Assembly (NCBI RefSeq): GCF_018531495.1
Contig: NZ_JAHDTI010000011.1
Location: 186,001-250,000 of the forward strand
DNA length: 64,000 nucleotides
From: Nonomuraea sediminis
Lineage (GTDB): Bacteria > Actinomycetota > Actinomycetes > Streptosporangiales > Streptosporangiaceae
Reading direction: 5' to 3'
In this document: positions 16,756 through 25,649 of the stretch, in pieces
Position numbering within the stretch: the stretch's first letter is position 1
Layout of the letters: the number at the start of each line of letters is the position of its first letter
The notes under the pieces: generated by a model
The model's input: the letters and a program-made list of their open reading frames with translations, nothing else
Database searches by the model: none
What the model was told of the DNA's origin: nothing
Program-made: the position numbers and the translations under genes

Positions 16756-16768
16756 TGCGTATGACGCA
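16756..16768. promoter_or_regulatory. Candidate Lrp-binding dyad in the azlC-lrp intergenic region
   Basis: TGCGT, a 3-bp spacer and ACGCA lie between the divergent azlC and lrp starts, inside an AT-rich patch (16748-16780) that must hold both promoters. Lrp-type proteins bind AT-rich imperfect dyads, so this is a plausible site, though the arms are only 5 bp. Confidence 0.35.
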
Positions 16769-16803
16769 TAATATGGTTTCAAGAATTGTCGTGAGGAGGG
16801 CTG

Positions 16804-17256
16804 ATGAGCAATTCAATTACTCTGGATCACATAGATCGTGAAATATTGTTTCAACTGGCTCAGGATGGCCGGTTGCCAAACGTGGAGCTGGCCCGCCGGG
16901 TCGGACTGACGCCCCCGCCGTGCCTGCGCAGGGTCAAGCGGCTGGAGGACGCCGGTGTGATCGCCGGATACCGGGCCCAGATCTCACCCGGGGCCCTGGG
17001 CCGCGCCATGGAGGTGGTCGTCTCGGTGGAGATCGCGGTCAACAACCTGCAGACCGTGGAGGACTTCGAATCCCGGATCGCGGCGCTGGAGGAGGTCGTG
17101 GAGTTCCGTCGCATGTTCGGCCGCCCCGACTACTACATCCGCGTGGCGGTCGCCGATCCGGTCGCCTACGAGAAGTTCCTCAGCGAGCAGATCCTGCCGC
17201 TGCCCGCGGTCTCCCGGGTCGACTCCCACCTCACCATGAAACGGATCAAGGACTGA
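16804..17256 (+). CDS. Lrp/AsnC-family regulator, divergent from azlCD
   Basis: This 150-residue protein has the N-terminal helix-turn-helix (LDHIDREILFQLAQDGRLPNVELARRVGL, cited in part) and the C-terminal RAM effector-binding domain that senses amino acids. GAGGAGGG precedes the ATG. Its first 20 codons use unusually many A/T-ending codons for this genome. Its position opposite azlCD indicates that it activates the exporter when its amino-acid ligand accumulates. The 3' end overlaps the convergent PaaK-like gene by 11 bp. Confidence 0.93.
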   Translation: MSNSITLDHIDREILFQLAQDGRLPNVELARRVGLTPPPCLRRVKRLEDAGVIAGYRAQISPGALGRAMEVVVSVEIAVNNLQTVEDFESRIAALEEVVEFRRMFGRPDYYIRVAVADPVAYEKFLSEQILPLPAVSRVDSHLTMKRIKD

Positions 17257-18607
17257 CGAGCGGGATGATCCTCCGGAATTTGCCGCCCGGCGACTGCTGC
17301 GGCGCCTCGTCGGCGAGTTCGAGCGTCACGTCGGTGACCTTGTGCTCGGTGAGCAGGTGGGTGATCTGCGCCCGCACCGTCTGCCACACGCGGTCGGCGT
17401 CGGCGCCGTTCGCGGTCTGCAGGCGCACGCGCAGCGTGGCGGGCGCGGTCTGGACGAGCTGGAAGCGCTCGACACCTGGGGCCCGGTCGAGCAGCGTGCC
17501 GAACAGCATGGGCGAGATGCCGCCGCCCGTGGGGAAGGTGAGCAGGTCGGCGGCGCGGCCCTGCACGCGGATGGCGGGAAGGATGCTGCCGCACGGGCAG
17601 GGGTCGGGGCGGAGCACGACGCTGTCGCCGAGGTCGTAGCGCAGGATCGGCTGGACCCGGTTGGCCAGGTTGCTCACCAGGACGGTGTGCGACGGCTCGC
17701 CCGGTGGGACGGGCTGATGGTCGGCGTCGACCGGTTCGACCACGGCCCAGTCGCTGTTGACGTGGTACCAGCCCTGCCCGCAGCCGTAGCTGAGGAAACC
17801 GCACTCCGTGGCGGCGTAGGCCGCACGGACCTTGGCGCGGAACGCGCTGGTGAGCAGCTCGAGGGACTCCGGGGTCGCCGTCTCGCCGCCCGGGATGACC
17901 ATCGCCGGGTGGATGCGCAGGCGTCCGGCCTCCTGCTCCCGCGCCAGCAGCATGAGCATGCTCAGGAAGCCGGTCAGGCTGGCGGGGTTGTACCGGTTGA
18001 GCTCGGCGACCAGGTCCGCCAGCGGCTGGTTGATCGAGAAGACCCGCAGGATCCTGCCCATCATGGGCCTCTCCCTGCGGAACCAGGCCGCCGAGGCGAC
18101 GGTGGAGAAGTGGCCGCCGGGCGCGGTCACGATCGCGGTACGACCGCCGCGGGCCAGGGCGCGCAGGGCGCCGCCCACGCCCAGAGCGCCGCTCGCGCGC
18201 GACCCCACGGCGGTGTGCACGGCCATGCTCCGCTCGTCCAGCACGAACAGGCCGCGCAGACCGCTCGTGCCCGAGGTCGTCGCGACCATGTACCTGCCCA
18301 GGAACCGGTGCCCCACGAGGTCGGGGTCGGCCACGAACTCCTGGACCCGCTCCCGCGTCACCTCGCGGTCGGTGACCCAGTCGTCGAAGCGGGCCATCAG
18401 CAACTTCTTACTCGTGACCGGGAGCGATGCGGGGTCGTCCACGTCGTCGGGCAGGTCCTGGTACAGCTCGCGGTAGTACGGCGAGCGGGCGCGGACGTAG
18501 GCCACCATCCCGGCCAGGCGGGCGCGCTGCCGCGCCGCGATCGCCTGGCGGCCTTCCCGCATGTCGCGTCGCGCTTCGCGGGCGATCTCCCGGTGGCTGT
18601 CCCCCAT
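17246..18607 (-). CDS. PaaK/CapK-family AMP-forming ligase-like protein
   Basis: This 453-residue protein belongs to the phenylacetate-CoA ligase/coenzyme F390 synthetase branch of the ANL superfamily. It has TTSGTSG for phosphate binding, an AYAATECGFLSYGC segment equivalent to the adenylation A5 motif, and RYDLGDSVVLRPDPCPCG. The CxCG pair is shared with PaaK-like proteins. Such enzymes activate an aromatic or fatty acid as AMP ester and CoA thioester. No acyl carrier protein, thioesterase or aromatic degradation gene is adjacent. It lies 21 bp downstream of a TetR gene on the same strand, so the TetR probably controls it. The substrate is unknown. Confidence 0.85.
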   Translation of the reverse strand: MGDSHREIAREARRDMREGRQAIAARQRARLAGMVAYVRARSPYYRELYQDLPDDVDDPASLPVTSKKLLMARFDDWVTDREVTRERVQEFVADPDLVGHRFLGRYMVATTSGTSGLRGLFVLDERSMAVHTAVGSRASGALGVGGALRALARGGRTAIVTAPGGHFSTVASAAWFRRERPMMGRILRVFSINQPLADLVAELNRYNPASLTGFLSMLMLLAREQEAGRLRIHPAMVIPGGETATPESLELLTSAFRAKVRAAYAATECGFLSYGCGQGWYHVNSDWAVVEPVDADHQPVPPGEPSHTVLVSNLANRVQPILRYDLGDSVVLRPDPCPCGSILPAIRVQGRAADLLTFPTGGGISPMLFGTLLDRAPGVERFQLVQTAPATLRVRLQTANGADADRVWQTVRAQITHLLTEHKVTDVTLELADEAPQQSPGGKFRRIIPLVSP

Positions 18608-18628
18608 GATGGGCGGGTTCCTTTCTGG

Positions 18629-19261
18629 TCAGAGGGGTTCTTCGGTGGCCTGCCGTACCGAGAGCAGGCCGTGCATGGCGACGTCGAGGGCGCGCCTTGA
18701 GGCCTCCCACATCTCGTCCTGCGTCCGGCCGAGCTGGACGCTGGCCAGCGTCGCCTGCTGGATGGCGCCGATCAGGGCCCCGGTCATCGCGGCCGCGGTG
18801 ATCGGGTCGAGCCGGCCGGGGAACGCCTTCAGCAGCTCGCCGGCGATCCGCTGCTGCGCCTCGAGCAGCAGGTACAGCCCCTTCGCCTGAAGCGCGGGCG
18901 TGGTCAGCATGAGCCGGGAGGTGGCCGACAGCTCCTTGGGCTCCCTGTCGGGGACCAAGGGCCGGCGGTAGGCGGCGTACTCCTGGACCATCCTGCCCAG
19001 CACCTCGCCGGGGCTCTCCTCCGGCCGGCGCCTCGCGATCGCCTCGAGCAGCACGTCGAAGTCGCGCTCGGCGTCGACGAACAGGACGTCGTCCTTGCTG
19101 CGGAAGTAGTTGGAGAACGTCTTGGGATCGACGTCCGCCGCCGCCGCGATCTGCCCGATCGTGGTCTGCTCGTAGCCCTGCTCCTCGAACAGCCTGATCG
19201 CCGCCATGACGATCCGCTGTCTGGTCAGGCGCTTCTTCCGCTCACGCCGCGACTCCTGCAT
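18629..19261 (-). CDS. TetR-family transcriptional regulator
   Basis: The ATG at 19261 follows a GGGGG ribosome site. A longer in-frame start exists but lies in the probable promoter. The 210-residue product has the TetR helix-turn-helix (TIGQIAAAADVDPKTFSNYF) and a C-terminal helical ligand domain. It is the first gene of a likely two-gene operon with the PaaK-like ligase. Confidence 0.93.
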   Translation of the reverse strand: MQESRRERKKRLTRQRIVMAAIRLFEEQGYEQTTIGQIAAAADVDPKTFSNYFRSKDDVLFVDAERDFDVLLEAIARRRPEESPGEVLGRMVQEYAAYRRPLVPDREPKELSATSRLMLTTPALQAKGLYLLLEAQQRIAGELLKAFPGRLDPITAAAMTGALIGAIQQATLASVQLGRTQDEMWEASRRALDVAMHGLLSVRQATEEPL

Positions 19262-19283
19262 GCCCCCAATATACTCACACAAG

Positions 19284-19307
19284 AATTTTCCTGACAACCG
19301 GAAAATT
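19284..19307. promoter_or_regulatory. Candidate TetR operator
   Basis: AATTTTCC (19284-19291) and its exact complement GGAAAATT (19300-19307) are separated by 8 bp, 22 bp upstream of the TetR start. The long AT-rich arms stand out in this GC-rich sequence, and the position suits autoregulation of the TetR-ligase operon. Confidence 0.5.
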
Positions 19308-19436
19308 TCACTGAGTGTCGGATTCGCGCACTGTTCATCCCCCGGTCACCTCATGGGCGGCGGAGCATGGTCTGGGCTGATCATGGACCGGGTAGTTTGT
19401 CGCGCCCTAGGGCGGGACGAGACACCGGGGGACGGC

Positions 19437-20618
19437 GTGGGCGACAGATCGCTGCAGACGAACGCGACGCACTTGGCGAAGATGTCGGTCGGCATGGACC
19501 TGGTGTCCGAGCGGCTCACCGAGCTGCGAAGGGTGCTCGAACAGCACGGGCGGCTGCCCTCCATGGCGCTGGGGGTCGTGGGGGCGCCCGCCTGCGCCCG
19601 GTACAACGGCCGCTGCGACGCCGCCGACCACCTGATGGAATCCCTGTGCAAGTCGGCGGCCACGATGGCCGAGACGCTGCGGAGCAACGCGGTGGCCTAT
19701 GTCTCGGCCGAATCCGCCAACTTCGAGGTGGTCTCGAGCACCACTCCATCGGGCGGATCTCTGGCCGAAGGCTGGCTCACGGGGATGTTCTCCGGGTCCT
19801 GGCTGGCCCGGTACGGGTTGCGCTGGGCGGCGAAGAAGAAGCTGGACGCGGCGCGTGCCGCCGGGAGATCCGTGAGCGCCGAGGTCGACACGGCCCTCGA
19901 GCAGGCCACCAAGGTGTGGGGCGCGGACATGGAACTGGATCTCTTCCGGCGTGCGATGTCTCCCGAGGACGCCATCCTGGCGGAGTCCAGGTTCAACGAC
20001 TTCGGCAACAGCATGGACCGTGCCGTGCTGGCCACACTGGACAAGCAGGCCGCCGCCGAGGACAAGATCTCCAGGCTCGCCATGCTGAGCCAGCGGACCG
20101 ACGAGGTCCTCCGGATGACCAGGTCCTTCACGATCGCCGCCACCGCCGCGTCCATCCTGTGGACCGCCAACGCCGTCATCATGTCGGACGATCTGATCGA
20201 CAACGCGATCGGCATCTGGTACGGCATCGCGGCCGCGACGCGGACGATGTTCCAGCAGTGGATGCCGGCCATCCGCGAGGCACTGTTCCCCGACTGGGTG
20301 GGCGATGCGAGCACGGCGGCACAGAAACGGTTCGCCGCGTTCGTCGACGACGGGATGGCCTTCGCGAACCAGGCCGAGCAGATCGCCTCGTCGCTGCACA
20401 CCGTCGTCCGGCGCCTCGACCAGGTCTACTGGGCCGCGTTCGCGTTCTCCATCGCGCAGTTCGGCGCCATGGTCGCCCTCTGGGCGGTCGCCAGGTTCAA
20501 CCTCGGCGCGGCGATGCTGCTCCGTTACCTGGGCATGATGCTGCGCGTCTCGGTGACCGTCGCCATCAACGCGATCATCGCGGTCCTCGGCGGCCTCCTG
20601 GCCTGGGCCGAAGCCTGA
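19437..20618 (+). CDS. Uncharacterised protein with C-terminal membrane segments
   Basis: I chose the GTG at 19437 because GGGG lies 6 nt upstream. Earlier in-frame ATG codons lack a ribosome site. The 393-residue product is helical at the N-terminus, with a 90-residue soluble part that contains Cys residues in APACARYNGRCDAADH. A long amphipathic and coiled region follows. Hydrophobic segments appear around residues 240-260 and strongly over the last 65 residues (AFAFSIAQFGAMVALWAV and AINAIIAVLGGLLAWA). I do not recognise the family. The gene ends 5 bp from the convergent zinc-ribbon gene, and a Ser/Thr kinase lies beyond that. A type VII secretion-linked or phage-like membrane protein is possible, but nothing here proves it. 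Confidence 0.7.
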   Translation: MGDRSLQTNATHLAKMSVGMDLVSERLTELRRVLEQHGRLPSMALGVVGAPACARYNGRCDAADHLMESLCKSAATMAETLRSNAVAYVSAESANFEVVSSTTPSGGSLAEGWLTGMFSGSWLARYGLRWAAKKKLDAARAAGRSVSAEVDTALEQATKVWGADMELDLFRRAMSPEDAILAESRFNDFGNSMDRAVLATLDKQAAAEDKISRLAMLSQRTDEVLRMTRSFTIAATAASILWTANAVIMSDDLIDNAIGIWYGIAAATRTMFQQWMPAIREALFPDWVGDASTAAQKRFAAFVDDGMAFANQAEQIASSLHTVVRRLDQVYWAAFAFSIAQFGAMVALWAVARFNLGAAMLLRYLGMMLRVSVTVAINAIIAVLGGLLAWAEA

Positions 20619-20623
20619 CAGAC

Positions 20624-21088
20624 CTACTGCTGCGCGACGTCCAGGCGCGTGAAGGTGGCGCCGTTGGTGGCCGCGCGGGCGCCGAGGACGTGCCCGTTGC
20701 ACATCAGCGTCTCCGTCCCCACCGGGTCGGTCACCTTCCACGTCACCGGTTCGCGGCACTTCTGGCTACGCCGGTCGTTGTCCCAGGTACGGCCGCACAC
20801 CCGGCACGTGGTCACGTTGACCATGAAGGACAGCGTGTTGCCGTGCTCGGGGCAGACACCCCACGGGAAGCCGCACTCCTGCAGGGCGCGGAACCGGGCC
20901 AGGTCCTCGGCCGCGCGCTGCAGGTCCTCGCCTGCCCGTTGCAGCCAATCGGTCGCCTGGTGCGCCGCCTGGAGATGGGCGCGCTCGGGCGATTCTGCGG
21001 GCAGGCTCGCGTACAGGGCACGAGCCTCGGCGCGGAGCGCGTCGGCGCGACTGGCCAGGTCGCGCAGCTGGGCGGGTGAGATGCTCAT
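20624..21088 (-). CDS. Helical/Cys-rich zinc-ribbon-like hypothetical protein
   Basis: This 154-residue protein has a helical, probably coiled-coil N-terminal half (about residues 4-70). A Cys-rich half follows with CGFPWGVCPEHG, CRVCGRTW, a further Cys at SQKC and a last Cys at LMCNGH, a pattern expected for one or two zinc ribbons. I do not recognise a named family. It follows the kinase gene by 51 bp on the same strand and may share its transcript, so an adaptor or substrate role for the kinase is conceivable. Confidence 0.7.
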   Translation of the reverse strand: MSISPAQLRDLASRADALRAEARALYASLPAESPERAHLQAAHQATDWLQRAGEDLQRAAEDLARFRALQECGFPWGVCPEHGNTLSFMVNVTTCRVCGRTWDNDRRSQKCREPVTWKVTDPVGTETLMCNGHVLGARAATNGATFTRLDVAQQ

Positions 21089-21139
21089 CGCTGAGATTCT
21101 TCCTCGTTTCCGCGCCCGACGCGCAGAACGGCACCACTC

Positions 21140-24100
21140 TCAGCGGGCAAGGGCGGGGCAGGGGTCCTGGTAGGGGACGTCCGGGAGGTAATGCCTCCAT
21201 TCAGGCTCGGTCAGGGTACGGCCGGCCCGGGCGCACACGGCGTCGGCCACCCGCCCGGGATCGATCGGGATGTCCATCAGGACGCCTGCCTGGTCGATGG
21301 TGCGCAGGATCGAGCCGTCGGGGCTGAAGGCGGCCGCGAGGACGTCCTGCTGCTCGCCGGTGACCGCCGCGCCCAGTTTGCGGGGGGCCGTGACGTCCCA
21401 CAGCTGTACGGTGCGGTCGTGGCCGAGCGAGGCCGCCACGTCTCCCCGGTGGGTGAACAGCAGGCCGTCGACTCCGGGGGCCGCGCGGAAGACGGGACCG
21501 TGCCGCCTTCCTGTGCGGACATCCCAGAACGCGAGCTGGTCGAGGGGGCCGCCGATGGCCGCCGTCATCCCGTCGGAGGTGACGGCGAGCAGCTCCGCTC
21601 GGCCTGTCAGGCCTCCAGGGCCGAGCGGCGGGCTCACCGGGTGTCCGTTCAACGCGTCGACCAGGCGGGTCGTCGCGCCGTCCATCACCGCGCCCATCGG
21701 GCTGCCGGGCAGGGACATGACGCGGCCGGCGCCCTCGGGGAAGTCGATCGTCCTGCCCCAGCGGGCCCGGTGGACGTCCCACACCAGCGACCGGCCCGCC
21801 TGGCTGCCCGGCGCCAGGGATACGGCGGCGTTGATCACGAGGAACGACCCGTCCGCGGTCAGGGCCAGGGATCTGGCGTGACCGCCTCCGGGGATGGTGA
21901 TCGTGGCCACCTGGTCGTGGCGGGCGACGTCCCACAACCGCACCGTGTCGGACTCCGGGCCGTCGAGCGCCGCAAGAAGCCTGCCGTCGCCGCTGAACGC
22001 CGGCTGGTCGACCTCCTCGCCGGCCCGCAGCGGCAGGGAGCCCACCTGGCGTCGCGTCGCGACGTCCCAGAGTGCCAGTGACCGGGGCTCCCGCTGGTAG
22101 GTGGCCAGGAACCGGCCGTCGGGGCTGAACGCCGCCGTCTCGGGGGTAAGGCCCGGCAACCGTGCGGGGCTGACCAGGTCGGAGATGTCGAGGCTCACGG
22201 CCGTGTCGTCGGCGAGGTAGCGCAGGGTCGTCCCGTCGAAGCCGGCCGCGTCGAACGCGGTCCTGCCGGCCGGCAGAGTCCGGCCGTCGGACACGCGGAT
22301 GAGGTCGAGGCTGTCGCCTCCCGCCACGAGATAGCGCCCGTCAGGGCTGAACAGGAGCAGGCCGCCGCCGGAGTCCCACGATGGTGTCGGTGCCCCACGC
22401 AGGAGTGAGCGGCCGGTGCGCACGTCGACGAGGGAGATGTCGGAGGTGGTCGCGCAGGCCAGCGTGTGCCCGTCAGGGCTGAAGGCGACCGCGCGCGCGT
22501 GGCCGTCGTCGCAGACGCCGGAGTCGTGCCATCGGCTGACAGGGCTGCCCGCGGGAAGCCGCAGCAGACGGAAGCGTCCCTCGTCGTCGGCGACGGCCAG
22601 CAGGTGGCCTGCCGGGTCGATGCTCGCGCTCAGCGTCGCGAAGGGAGGAGACCAGGTCACGCCTGTCCGCGTGTCCCACAGCGCGCCGTCGTGGGTCCCG
22701 TCCAACAGGATGTACCGGCCGTCGTCGACCCACTCGACCGAGTGGAACAGGTGGAGCAGCGCCGCGCCGGCGATGGCGTGCTCTGCCCCGGTGGGCCTGC
22801 CGGTGCTCATGTCCCACACCCGGATGGTGTGCCCGGCGGCCACCGCGAGAAGCCTGCCGTTCGGGCTGAGGCTCGCGCCCAGGAATCTCTCCCCGCCGAT
22901 CCTCAGGTCCCTCCAGCCGCCGATCTGCCTGCCGCCCGGCAGGCCGAAGACCTTCACGCCCGACGGTGTCACGCTGACGAACCTGCGCCCGTCCCTGCTG
23001 ATCTGGTGCACGACCTCGCCGCCGGTGTCAGGGTCGGTGAAGGCGGCCCGCTGGCGCTGTGCCCAGGCGCTGTGCAGGGAGGCTCGGGTCTTCAGCCGCG
23101 GTGCGAGCCGCCAGGCGGCCACGCTCAGCAGCATCGCCCGCACCGGCTCGGTGAGGCGCATGGTGTCGGCCTGCCCGGCCACCTGTTCGGCGAGCGTCCT
23201 GTCGCGCTGGGCAGCGACCGTACGGCCCTGCCGTACGGAGACCACACCGCCGGTCAGGGCCAGGACGAGCAGCGCCGCGAGGGTGACGGTCACCATGCCG
23301 CGGCGTCTGACGCGGTGGCGGGCGGCGGTTGCGCAGGCGTCGAGGAAGGCGCGTTCGAGCAGGTTGAGAACCAGGTGGCGGCGTCCGGTGGCGGCCCAGC
23401 CGAGCGCCGTCTCCAGTCGGCTGCCATGCAGCAGGTCGGCTTGGCGCTGCCCGTGGCTGTCCCAGTGCCTGGCCGCCGTGCGGATCGCGTCGTGGGAGGC
23501 CAGGCCCTCGCGTTCGTCGGCCACCCAGTCCCGCAGCCGCGGCCAGGCGTGCACCAGGGCCGGCCGGGCGAGCAGGAGGTCGCCGCTGCCGTCGCCGTCG
23601 TCCCTGCGGGTGAGCAGGTAGTCGAACAGCCGCAGGACGCGGTCGAGAGCGGCCTGCTCCCGCGGCGTCCTTCCCTCGAGCAACTCCTCCTCGGGCAGCC
23701 GCCGCAGGGTGAGCTCGCCCGCGGCGCCGACGCCCACCAGCCTCAGGAACAGGTCGGGCACCAGGTCGCGGTCCGCGGGATCGACCAGCCCGTAGGCGTC
23801 CTCCGCCAGCGCGCCGAGCGCCGGGTCGTCCGCGCCGCCGCCCTCGAGCAGGCCGGCCTCGGCGCTGCCGACGGCCAGCAGTTCGGCCGAGGACCCGTGG
23901 AAGCCGGAGACGAGGCCGAGAAGGAGCCGGTGCGCGGTCGGCCTGGCCGCGGGGTCCTTGGCGAGGGCCGATGCCACCAGCGGGCGCAGGGTGTCAGGCA
24001 GGTCGCCGAGGTCGGGGTCGGTGGTCAGCACCCGGTGCATCACCGCGCCGAGGTTCTCCGCGGTGAACGGATCGGCGCCGCCGGACGCGAACACGATGAT

Positions 24101-24700
24101 CGCGCCCCAGGCGAAGACGTCCGCCATCGCGTCGGCCCGCCGGCCGGTGAGGATCTCCGGCGCCATGTAGGCGGGCGTGCCCGCCACGGGACCGGTCGCG
24201 GTGAGGGACATCTCGGGGGTGCGGGCCAGGCCGAAGTCGATGATCCGGGGACCGTCCGGGCCGAGCAGCACGTTGTCCGGCTTGAGGTCGCGGTGTATCA
24301 CGCCCGCGTCGTGGATGGCGGCCAGCCCCGTGGCCACCGCGGTGGCCAGGCGGTGCAGATCGTCACCGGCGAAACGGCGTCCGCCCATGACCGCCTGCCG
24401 CAGGCTGGGCCCCTCGACGTACTCGCTGACGAGGTACGGCCGGGCCCCTTCCAGCTCCACGGCCAGCACCCGGGCGGTGCAGAACGAGGCGACGCGACGG
24501 GCGGCGGTGGCCTCCTTGCGGAAGCGGACCCGCAGCTCCGGGTCGGCCATGGCGTCGCCGTGCAGCACCTTGACCGCCACCCGCCGGCCTTCGGGGTCGT
24601 ACGCCTCGTAGACCAGCCCCTGGCCTCCGGCGCCCAGCCGCCCGGCGAGCCAGTAGTCGCCGATCCGGTCAGGGTCTCCGTCGAGCAGGGCCGATGTCAC
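21140..24700 (-). CDS. Ser/Thr protein kinase with C-terminal WD40 beta-propeller repeats
   Basis: The GTG at 24700 follows GAGGTGGG. A longer in-frame ATG has no ribosome site. The 1186-residue product has a complete Hanks-type kinase domain: glycine loop GAGGQG, VAVKVL lysine, HRDLKPDN, DFG and TPAYMAPE. A helical region of about 200 residues follows, then one transmembrane helix (MVTVTLAALLVLALTGGVVSV, in part). About ten WD40-like repeats make up the rest, many with FSPDGRxLA motifs. The propeller would lie on the far side of the membrane if the kinase is cytoplasmic. Kinase-WD40 proteins are common in filamentous actinomycetes and are signalling proteins of mostly unknown input. The next gene downstream encodes a zinc-ribbon-like protein. 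Confidence 0.92.
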   Translation of the reverse strand: MTSALLDGDPDRIGDYWLAGRLGAGGQGLVYEAYDPEGRRVAVKVLHGDAMADPELRVRFRKEATAARRVASFCTARVLAVELEGARPYLVSEYVEGPSLRQAVMGGRRFAGDDLHRLATAVATGLAAIHDAGVIHRDLKPDNVLLGPDGPRIIDFGLARTPEMSLTATGPVAGTPAYMAPEILTGRRADAMADVFAWGAIIVFASGGADPFTAENLGAVMHRVLTTDPDLGDLPDTLRPLVASALAKDPAARPTAHRLLLGLVSGFHGSSAELLAVGSAEAGLLEGGGADDPALGALAEDAYGLVDPADRDLVPDLFLRLVGVGAAGELTLRRLPEEELLEGRTPREQAALDRVLRLFDYLLTRRDDGDGSGDLLLARPALVHAWPRLRDWVADEREGLASHDAIRTAARHWDSHGQRQADLLHGSRLETALGWAATGRRHLVLNLLERAFLDACATAARHRVRRRGMVTVTLAALLVLALTGGVVSVRQGRTVAAQRDRTLAEQVAGQADTMRLTEPVRAMLLSVAAWRLAPRLKTRASLHSAWAQRQRAAFTDPDTGGEVVHQISRDGRRFVSVTPSGVKVFGLPGGRQIGGWRDLRIGGERFLGASLSPNGRLLAVAAGHTIRVWDMSTGRPTGAEHAIAGAALLHLFHSVEWVDDGRYILLDGTHDGALWDTRTGVTWSPPFATLSASIDPAGHLLAVADDEGRFRLLRLPAGSPVSRWHDSGVCDDGHARAVAFSPDGHTLACATTSDISLVDVRTGRSLLRGAPTPSWDSGGGLLLFSPDGRYLVAGGDSLDLIRVSDGRTLPAGRTAFDAAGFDGTTLRYLADDTAVSLDISDLVSPARLPGLTPETAAFSPDGRFLATYQREPRSLALWDVATRRQVGSLPLRAGEEVDQPAFSGDGRLLAALDGPESDTVRLWDVARHDQVATITIPGGGHARSLALTADGSFLVINAAVSLAPGSQAGRSLVWDVHRARWGRTIDFPEGAGRVMSLPGSPMGAVMDGATTRLVDALNGHPVSPPLGPGGLTGRAELLAVTSDGMTAAIGGPLDQLAFWDVRTGRRHGPVFRAAPGVDGLLFTHRGDVAASLGHDRTVQLWDVTAPRKLGAAVTGEQQDVLAAAFSPDGSILRTIDQAGVLMDIPIDPGRVADAVCARAGRTLTEPEWRHYLPDVPYQDPCPALAR

Positions 24701-24814
24701 GTACCCACCTCGTTCGCGCTGCCTGACACCGGATGCCGACTCCTTCGGGAACGGGGTCACGTTCCCTCTTACGACTGTTGATCACCGGCAAAGGTTCGGC
24801 GACGACATCTGGCA

Positions 24815-25543
24815 TCACGCGATCACCACCTGTTCGGTCATCGCCCGGTTGCCTGCGAGCAGGCCGCCGTCGACCGGCAGCGCGACTCCGGTGATCCAGG
24901 CGGCGTCGGCGGAGGCCAGGAACAGCACAGCCGAGGCGACGTCGTCCGGGGTGCCGACCCGGCCGAGCGGGTACCAGTCGGCGAGCCGGTCGAGGATGTC
25001 GGGCGCCACGGCCACGCGCTCGTCCCAGATCGGCGTGCGGATGGTGCCGGGCAGCACCGCGTTGCACCGGACGCCGTGCCTGCCGTACTTGACCGCGAGG
25101 CTGCGCGTGAGGCTGAGCAGCCCGGCCTTGGCCGCGCTGTAGGCCTCGTTGCCGAAGTAGGAGACCGCGTTCACCGACGAGATGTTGACGATGACGCCCC
25201 GCTCGCGGGCGATCATGGAGGGCAGTACGGCCTGCGCGCACAGGAACGCGCCGGTGAGCGCGACGTCGATCTCGCGGTGCCACTGCTCCTCAGGCAGGTC
25301 GACGAAGTCGGCGTCCCTGGTGACGGCCGCGTTGTTGACCAGCACGTCGATCGGCCCGTGACGCTGCTCGACCTGCGCCACCCACTCGCGGACCGCGGCG
25401 CGATCGGTGACGTCCACCCCGGATGCCCCCGCGATGTCGCTCCCCGCGACGACCGCGCCCTCGGCGGTGAACCGGTCGACGAGCACCCGCCCGATGCCAC
25501 CGGCGGCGCCCGTGACGGCGACCACCTGATCGCGGAACCGCAT
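24815..25543 (-). CDS. Short-chain dehydrogenase/reductase
   Basis: This 242-residue classical SDR has the cofactor motif TGAAGGIG, NNAA, the catalytic Ser in NISSVNA and YSAAK. It reads as a 3-oxoacyl-reductase or 2,3-dihydroxy-dehydrogenase type enzyme, and the substrate cannot be inferred. GGGAGGAAG precedes the ATG. It lies about 100 bp downstream of the MFS gene on the same strand. Confidence 0.93.
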   Translation of the reverse strand: MRFRDQVVAVTGAAGGIGRVLVDRFTAEGAVVAGSDIAGASGVDVTDRAAVREWVAQVEQRHGPIDVLVNNAAVTRDADFVDLPEEQWHREIDVALTGAFLCAQAVLPSMIARERGVIVNISSVNAVSYFGNEAYSAAKAGLLSLTRSLAVKYGRHGVRCNAVLPGTIRTPIWDERVAVAPDILDRLADWYPLGRVGTPDDVASAVLFLASADAAWITGVALPVDGGLLAGNRAMTEQVVIA

Positions 25544-25649
25544 GCTTCCTCCCTAGAAGAACGTGTACGTCTCGCCCTCGACCACCGGGACGGAGAGATC
25601 CCGAACGAGATCCAGTCTCCGACACCGGCCACCCGCGGCCCGGTGGGCA

